From Sulfitobacter delicatus (GTDB lineage Bacteria; Pseudomonadota; Alphaproteobacteria; Rhodobacterales; Rhodobacteraceae), in the NCBI RefSeq assembly GCF_900102535.1, contig NZ_FNBP01000005.1, positions 124,001-188,000 on the forward strand: a stretch of 64,000 bases of DNA, written 5' to 3'. Of the stretch, positions 59,654 through 64,000 are shown piece by piece (the stretch's first letter is position 1; each line of letters opens with the position of its first letter). The notes under the pieces are model-generated. The model did not search any database and had not been told where the DNA came from. It saw nothing but the letters and a program-made list of their open reading frames with translations. Position numbers and translations under genes: made by a program.

Positions 59654-60262
59654 CTACTCTTCGCTCTCGTCTAACCCGGTGCCGAGGGTCTCATCCAGCA
59701 AGGCGATGGCCTGCCCCGTCACCTCAATCGCCGCCGAGGAAACAAACACGCGGCGCCGCTCAAGGATCACGGCAGCGTCGGAATTGCGCATAAGCTGCTC
59801 CAACACGGGAGCCGCAGCCGTCAGGAACCGTTCGCGCTCAACCTCAAGCCGCTCGCTCAAGGCGCGGTTCTTGGCCGCCTGCTCGCTGCGGGTGCGCTGG
59901 ACCTTTTGGTCGAAAGCATCCGCCAGCTTGCGGAAGTCTTCCAACTCCATCGTCGCGCGTTTTTCGGTAAGACTGCGCTCCTCGGCCTCAAGCGCGGCTT
60001 CGATCTCGCGATTTTCCGTGGCCAGAGCGGTGCTCTGCTCTTCGATCTCGCGGTTGACCCGCTGGCCGAAAGCACTCTCGCGGAACATCCGCTCTGAATC
60101 GATGGTCAGTACCGGGCTGATCACCGCCCGCGACGGCTCGGCAGTCGGCGCATCGACCTCTGCCCCTTCGGCCTTCGGTGTTTCAGCGGGGGGGCGTTGT
60201 TGCGCGTGGCCGGGAGTGACCCCGGCCAACACAAATGCAAGAACGACAAGCGCGCGGGGCAT
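59654..60262 (-). CDS. OmpH/Skp family periplasmic chaperone
   Basis: This 202-residue protein has a signal peptide (cleavage near GHA-QQRP, residue 21) and a long charged coiled coil from about residue 65 to 150, the tentacle pattern of Skp. It escorts outer-membrane proteins to the Bam complex. The ATG at 60262 is the most plausible start. It lies between bamA and fabZ, the same order as in many Proteobacteria, except that lpxD is absent from the run. Confidence 0.88.
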   Translation of the reverse strand: MPRALVVLAFVLAGVTPGHAQQRPPAETPKAEGAEVDAPTAEPSRAVISPVLTIDSERMFRESAFGQRVNREIEEQSTALATENREIEAALEAEERSLTEKRATMELEDFRKLADAFDQKVQRTRSEQAAKNRALSERLEVERERFLTAAAPVLEQLMRNSDAAVILERRRVFVSSAAIEVTGQAIALLDETLGTGLDESEE

Positions 60263-60266
60263 CGCT

Positions 60267-62609
60267 TTAGAAGGTTGTCCGCAACGTGATCTCAAAGCTC
60301 TGCTCCTTGTCGAAGCTCTCTTTCTTCAGCGCTTCGGAGACGTTGAACTGCAGCGGTCCCAGCGGCGTGTCCCAGAAGACCGAGACGCCGACAACGTGCC
60401 GGAACGAACCGCCTTCGCCGACGATCGTGCCGCCAGTCGTGTTCACATCGCTCAGGTCCCAAAGATTGCCGACGTCATAGAAGACACCGCCGGAGATCCC
60501 GTATTCCTCGGGCAGACCAAGGGGGAATTCCGCTTCGAAACGTGCCACGGCATAAAGGTTGCCGCCCAGAGGATCGTCAGCGCCGTTGCTCTGGTCCCGC
60601 GGGCCGATGCCGCCGGGCTCAAATCCACGCATGATCGACGGGCCAAGAATGAACCGGTCCACCGCGCGGTTGGTGCCGCTGTTCCACGCCAACGCACCGC
60701 CTTCGAGCGTGGCCCGCAGGGTCACTTCCTCGTTGAAGATGCGCTTCTCGCCCGCGATCTTGGCCGAGGTCTTGATAAAGCTATTGTCGCCACCGAGACC
60801 GGCGAAATCCTGACCGAACTCGAACAACATGCCCTGCGTCGGGTCCAAACCAGTGCGGCGGGTGTCGTAGGTATAGGTGTAACCCACGGACGAAGAGAAC
60901 AGCGCTCCGGCGTCGATCTCGTTTTGGATCGTCGCGCTATTGGTCTGATCGGGCGCTTCGTCGCGGTCGATCATCTCAATACCTTCGAGCGTATAGCGCA
61001 CGGCCATACGGCCATTCTCGCTCACCGGGAAACGCAGGCTGGGCTGCAAGATCAGCCGCTCGGTGTCATAGCTGGTGTAGGACGAGTTGGTCTCGGCATA
61101 GTCGAGCTTAAACCCAAGCGCGACATCGCGGCCCAGGAACTTGGGCTCGACAAAGTTGATGCCATAACGCGTCGCGTCTTCAGCGGTCGAGATCGACAGG
61201 TTAAGCGACTGCCCCCGGCCCATGAAGTTGTCTTCTTGGAAGCTGACCGCGACACCGATCCCGTCGTTGTTCGAGAAGGACCCGCCAAAGTTCAGCGAGC
61301 CAGTCGGCTGCTCGACGACATCAACGTCAACCACAACCTGTTCGGAGCTCGACCCCTGCCGGGCGTTGACCTCGGCCCCCTCGAAATACCCCAAGGCGCG
61401 GATACGTTCTGCGGCCTGACGAATTTCGCGCGGGTTGAATGGGTCGCCCTCAACACTGTCGAACTCGCGACGGATCACGCGGTCCAGCGTGGTGGTGTTG
61501 CCTTCGATGTCGATACGCTCGACAAAGATCCGCTCGCCGCGGGTCAGCTTGTAAGTCACATTCAGCGCCAGATCGCGGTCATTGCGCTCAATCACCGGCT
61601 CCACACGCAGGAAATCGATCCCGTCGCGGATGGCCTGTCGCTCGATCCGAGCGATGTCATTTTCCACCAGCGACGGTGAATAGATCACGCCCGGGCGAAT
61701 CTTGAGGATTTTACGATAGGCCGCGGCATCAAGCCCCGGCACTTCGTTATCGAGCGACACTGTTCCAAAACGGAACTGCTGACCTTCGGTGATGTTATAG
61801 GCCACAAAAACGCCATCGCGCTCGCGGGTCAGTTCGGCATTCACTGCCTCGGTGCGCATGTCGACATAGCCGCGCGATTGGTAGAAGTCGCGCAGCATCT
61901 GCTTGTCAGCCTCAACGCGGCTCTCAACAAAGGTGTCGCGTTTGATCAGGCGGCGGAACAGCCCTGCTTGCTTGGTGCCCAACACGCGGCGCAAACGGCG
62001 GTCGGAATAAACGCGGTTGCCGACAAAGCTGAGACGCTCGATCTCGACATTGTCGCCTTCAAAAATTTCAAACACCAGATCGACACGGTTCTGGTCGCGG
62101 CGGATCACACGCGGCTGCACACGGGCCGAGAGACGGCCTTCGTTGCTGTAGGCTTCTGCGATAGCGGCGGCATCCGCCTCGGCCTGAGTCGGGTTAAATA
62201 CGCGGCGTTCGGTGGAGCCGATCAGTGCCTCAAGCATCTCGTCCTTGATGCGCCGGTTGCCCTCAAAGCTCACGCGGTTCAGCGTTGGCAGTTCCACAAC
62301 GGTGATGACCAAAGTGCCGCCCCGAGGCTCAATCGCCACGGATTCGAACAGGCCGGAGTTCTGCAAGTTCTGGTAGGCGTCGTTCAACTGCCCGCCCGAA
62401 ACCGTCTGGCCGCGACCGATGCCCGCCCGCGTCAGGATCGCACCGTCATTGATGCGCTGGTTGCCCTCAATGACGACAGTGTTGAACTGATATTGCTGCG
62501 CCTGCGCTTCGCTGCCCGGCACCAGCCATGCAACCGACAGCATGACGCAAAGCGATGCGCCCCTGAGGGTCTTGCTGACTTTGCTGCGCTGCGCCCACTC
62601 GATGGGCAT
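60267..62609 (-). CDS. bamA: Outer-membrane assembly factor BamA
   Basis: This 780-residue protein inserts beta-barrel proteins into the outer membrane. After a signal peptide (cleavage AQA-QQYQF) there are five POTRA domains (for example IEGNQRINDGAILTRAGI, then GNTTTLDRVIRREFDSVEGDPFNP), and the last 400 residues form the barrel, with the final Phe. I chose the ATG at 62609 because GAGGGC lies five bases upstream. The MGLRNEGR start further out lacks a clear site. The usual rseP neighbour is not present. Confidence 0.96.
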   Translation of the reverse strand: MPIEWAQRSKVSKTLRGASLCVMLSVAWLVPGSEAQAQQYQFNTVVIEGNQRINDGAILTRAGIGRGQTVSGGQLNDAYQNLQNSGLFESVAIEPRGGTLVITVVELPTLNRVSFEGNRRIKDEMLEALIGSTERRVFNPTQAEADAAAIAEAYSNEGRLSARVQPRVIRRDQNRVDLVFEIFEGDNVEIERLSFVGNRVYSDRRLRRVLGTKQAGLFRRLIKRDTFVESRVEADKQMLRDFYQSRGYVDMRTEAVNAELTRERDGVFVAYNITEGQQFRFGTVSLDNEVPGLDAAAYRKILKIRPGVIYSPSLVENDIARIERQAIRDGIDFLRVEPVIERNDRDLALNVTYKLTRGERIFVERIDIEGNTTTLDRVIRREFDSVEGDPFNPREIRQAAERIRALGYFEGAEVNARQGSSSEQVVVDVDVVEQPTGSLNFGGSFSNNDGIGVAVSFQEDNFMGRGQSLNLSISTAEDATRYGINFVEPKFLGRDVALGFKLDYAETNSSYTSYDTERLILQPSLRFPVSENGRMAVRYTLEGIEMIDRDEAPDQTNSATIQNEIDAGALFSSSVGYTYTYDTRRTGLDPTQGMLFEFGQDFAGLGGDNSFIKTSAKIAGEKRIFNEEVTLRATLEGGALAWNSGTNRAVDRFILGPSIMRGFEPGGIGPRDQSNGADDPLGGNLYAVARFEAEFPLGLPEEYGISGGVFYDVGNLWDLSDVNTTGGTIVGEGGSFRHVVGVSVFWDTPLGPLQFNVSEALKKESFDKEQSFEITLRTTF

Positions 62610-62804
62610 TCTGCCCTCGTTCCTCAGTCCCATGACACCGACCCGTTTTTTACGACATTGATTGCCAACCTGACTACGCAGGTTAAGGGGCTTTGTCAAA
62701 AGCAACGGGGGGGAAATTTACACTATATCATGCGGTAAGGGCGGCCAGCATGACAGGATACGGCAGCGCCGACGGTACAGGGTCGCGCTCGTACTGGGAT
62801 GAGA

Positions 62805-62930
62805 TCAGAAGGAGGCGACGAAAGCGCCCGCGGAAAGTGCCGTGGCGATGGCCATCACAAAAAAGGCACGGTCCCAGTTGAGGTCCAGCAGCAGGCCCAG
62901 CCCGCGGTATGATCCTTGAATCGCTTGCAT
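62805..62930 (-). CDS. Small single-span membrane protein, 41 residues
   Basis: This short ORF starts at ATG 62930 with GAGG eight bases upstream. It begins MQAIQGSYRGLGLLLDLNWD and has a hydrophobic segment (FFVMAIATALSAGAFVASF) to the end. It matches my recollection of a small conserved protein in Rhodobacteraceae, but no function is known. It lies in the 440-base gap before bamA. The remaining parts of that gap, 62610 to 62804 and 62931 to 63047, show nothing I can support. Confidence 0.65.
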   Translation of the reverse strand: MQAIQGSYRGLGLLLDLNWDRAFFVMAIATALSAGAFVASF

Positions 62931-63047
62931 CGATACATCCTCGCCTATCAAGCCTTTCTTATGGCTGAGGATTGCGGCACGATTTTGTTGAATTGTGGCG
63001 TTTTCGGGGCATTGTGCTGTGAGTGAGCCGCTTTGCAGCCGTTCACG

Positions 63048-63473
63048 TCACGACTGCTTAAACGCAACATGCCCGTTTTTATCAATTGGCCAGAGCGGGT
63101 TAAACGCAATTTCCCAAATATGCTTGTCAGGGTCCGCAACATAACCGCGCAAACCCCCATAGGGAGGGCTATCGGCCGCGCGCAGTAAAGTCCCGCCGGC
63201 CGCCAGCAACCTGTCGATGGCAGGCTGAACGTCGCGTTCCTCTCGCACGTTATGCGCAAGTGACATCGGGGCTGGCCCCGACAGCCCCTCTTGCTTGGTA
63301 TCTCGCTCAAGGGAAGACTTTAGCCAGGTGCCGAAAACGAAACCGTTCATCTGGTAAAAAGCGATTTCCGGGGTCTCGAACACAGGGGTCCAACCGAACC
63401 CGTTCCGATAGAACGCTTTCGATCGTTCAAGGTCAGATATCCCGAGCGTGACGACCGCGATCTGTTGCTGCAT
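63048..63473 (-). CDS. VOC/glyoxalase family protein
   Basis: This 141-residue vicinal-oxygen-chelate fold protein has the typical QQIAVVTLGISDLERSKAFYRNGFGW opening and the late YVADPDKHIWEIAFNPLW strand. The Glu in the last motif is a usual metal ligand. I chose the ATG at 63473 because AGGGA is placed seven bases upstream. Its substrate is unknown. Confidence 0.9.
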   Translation of the reverse strand: MQQQIAVVTLGISDLERSKAFYRNGFGWTPVFETPEIAFYQMNGFVFGTWLKSSLERDTKQEGLSGPAPMSLAHNVREERDVQPAIDRLLAAGGTLLRAADSPPYGGLRGYVADPDKHIWEIAFNPLWPIDKNGHVAFKQS

Positions 63474-63530
63474 TTTCATTCCCTTTGCTCTACCTGCGCA
63501 CCATGCACGGGCATCGAAACCCCAGCGGGA

Positions 63531-64000
63531 CTAGCCCTCTCCCTGACGCGGCCTACCCGGCATCAGCGAAAGGATCTCAACATCCGTGGTGTTTTTCGGC
63601 TCGGCATCTGGCCCCAAGAAGCGCAGCTTACCGCCCTTCTCCAATTCCGCGATCAAGATCCCTTCGGGGTTCTTCTCGCGCCACTGCTCGAGCGTGAACT
63701 CCTCGGAAAGCCCGGTTACCCGAAACTCCCAGCCCTCCCGGATCAGGGCGTTGGCCTCGAAATAGGTCTTGCCGCCGCCGATCACCTGCCCTCCCAGCGT
63801 GGCAGGCAAGGCGTGGCGCGAACTGGACTCCCGCACGCGTTTCAGCTGGAACACATTCTCCCGGCCAAACTCAGGCGCCAAATCGGTCGCCACAAGCGTG
63901 TTATAGGCGTCGTTATCCGTGGCAGAGATCAGCTTTTCATACGCCACCAGATCAAGGCGCTCTTCCGCCGCTTTCGACAGAATATCGCCAAAGAACGTCT
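63531..64000 (-). CDS. Cation:proton antiporter C-terminal region (partial, continues past the window edge)
   Basis: The frame remains open to the right edge, with residues FFGDILSKAAEERLDL ahead of the cytoplasmic part. The visible 155 residues look like the cytoplasmic tail of an NhaP/CPA1-type antiporter in Rhodobacteraceae (AYEKLISATDNDAYNTLVATDLAPEFGR). The transporter part is outside the window, so the call rests on this tail only. Confidence 0.6.
   Translation of the reverse strand, partial: TFFGDILSKAAEERLDLVAYEKLISATDNDAYNTLVATDLAPEFGRENVFQLKRVRESSSRHALPATLGGQVIGGGKTYFEANALIREGWEFRVTGLSEEFTLEQWREKNPEGILIAELEKGGKLRFLGPDAEPKNTTDVEILSLMPGRPRQGEG

Noticed and set aside
59571-61679. 702-codon open frame on the + strand opposite bamA and skp
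   Set aside because: It lies entirely antisense to well-supported BamA and Skp genes. Long antisense frames are expected in GC-rich coding DNA, and the translation has no recognisable motif.

Overview
The window is high-GC alphaproteobacterial chromosome, most likely from the Roseobacter group of the Rhodobacteraceae (a Sulfitobacter-like genome would fit, but the genus is a guess). The family call rests on the CtrA/SciP cell-cycle pair, a GTTC-N7-GTTC LexA box, paired DUF6456/DUF6477 genes, a non-pyrrolysine MttB-family methyltransferase, LpxI in place of LpxH, and several tiny conserved membrane proteins.

Region 1 (1 to about 14.85 kb) is the right-hand part of a P2-like contractile-tail prophage, all on the + strand and tightly packed. 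In order it holds the end of a scaffold/protease gene (O), major capsid (N), head completion (L), an unassigned head-tail gene, spike V, baseplate W, J and I, tail fibre H with a polyglycine tip, a DUF4376 partner, sheath FI, tube FII, assembly chaperones E/E', tape measure T, U, X and D. The P2-type -1 frameshift signal (T_TTT_TTG) and an open -1 frame into E' are preserved. Terminase, lysis, integrase and repressor genes are not in view; they may lie left of the window.

Region 2 (14.9 to 29.3 kb) is host metabolism and stress defence: a COQ10-like START protein, hpt, two c-type cytochromes, lipA, a peroxiredoxin, a divergent oxyR/katA pair, the DUF6456/DUF6477 pair, an MttB homologue, guaA, a small monooxygenase, a DMT exporter and a FadL-like porin.

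Region 3 (29.4 to 46.9 kb) holds a second DMT exporter, a P-loop protein, metA carrying the Glu111 signature of acetyl-CoA use, a hydrolase, ppk2 with a TetR gene, an FkbM methyltransferase, an LLM oxidoreductase, a porin-like protein, a carbamoyltransferase-fold protein with a degraded active site, a nuclease, rplM-rpsI, a MocR regulator facing a DUF1127 gene across an operator array, a thioesterase/enoyl-CoA hydratase pair, trmFO, a methyltransferase and gluQRS.

Region 4 (46.9 to 64 kb) carries hisI, a NifU-like protein without the third cluster cysteine, a soluble chemoreceptor, a LexA-box small membrane protein, and the leftward run sciP-ctrA-ligA-recG with a candidate CtrA site and a hairpin that would mask the ligA ribosome-binding site. 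It continues with mnmA and the envelope cluster bamA-skp-fabZ-lpxA-lpxI-lpxB, then a small membrane protein, a VOC protein and the end of a cation:proton antiporter. The most interesting unexplained items are the LexA-box 42-residue protein, the OTCase-like protein, the ligA leader hairpin and the long inverted repeat at 43.9 kb.
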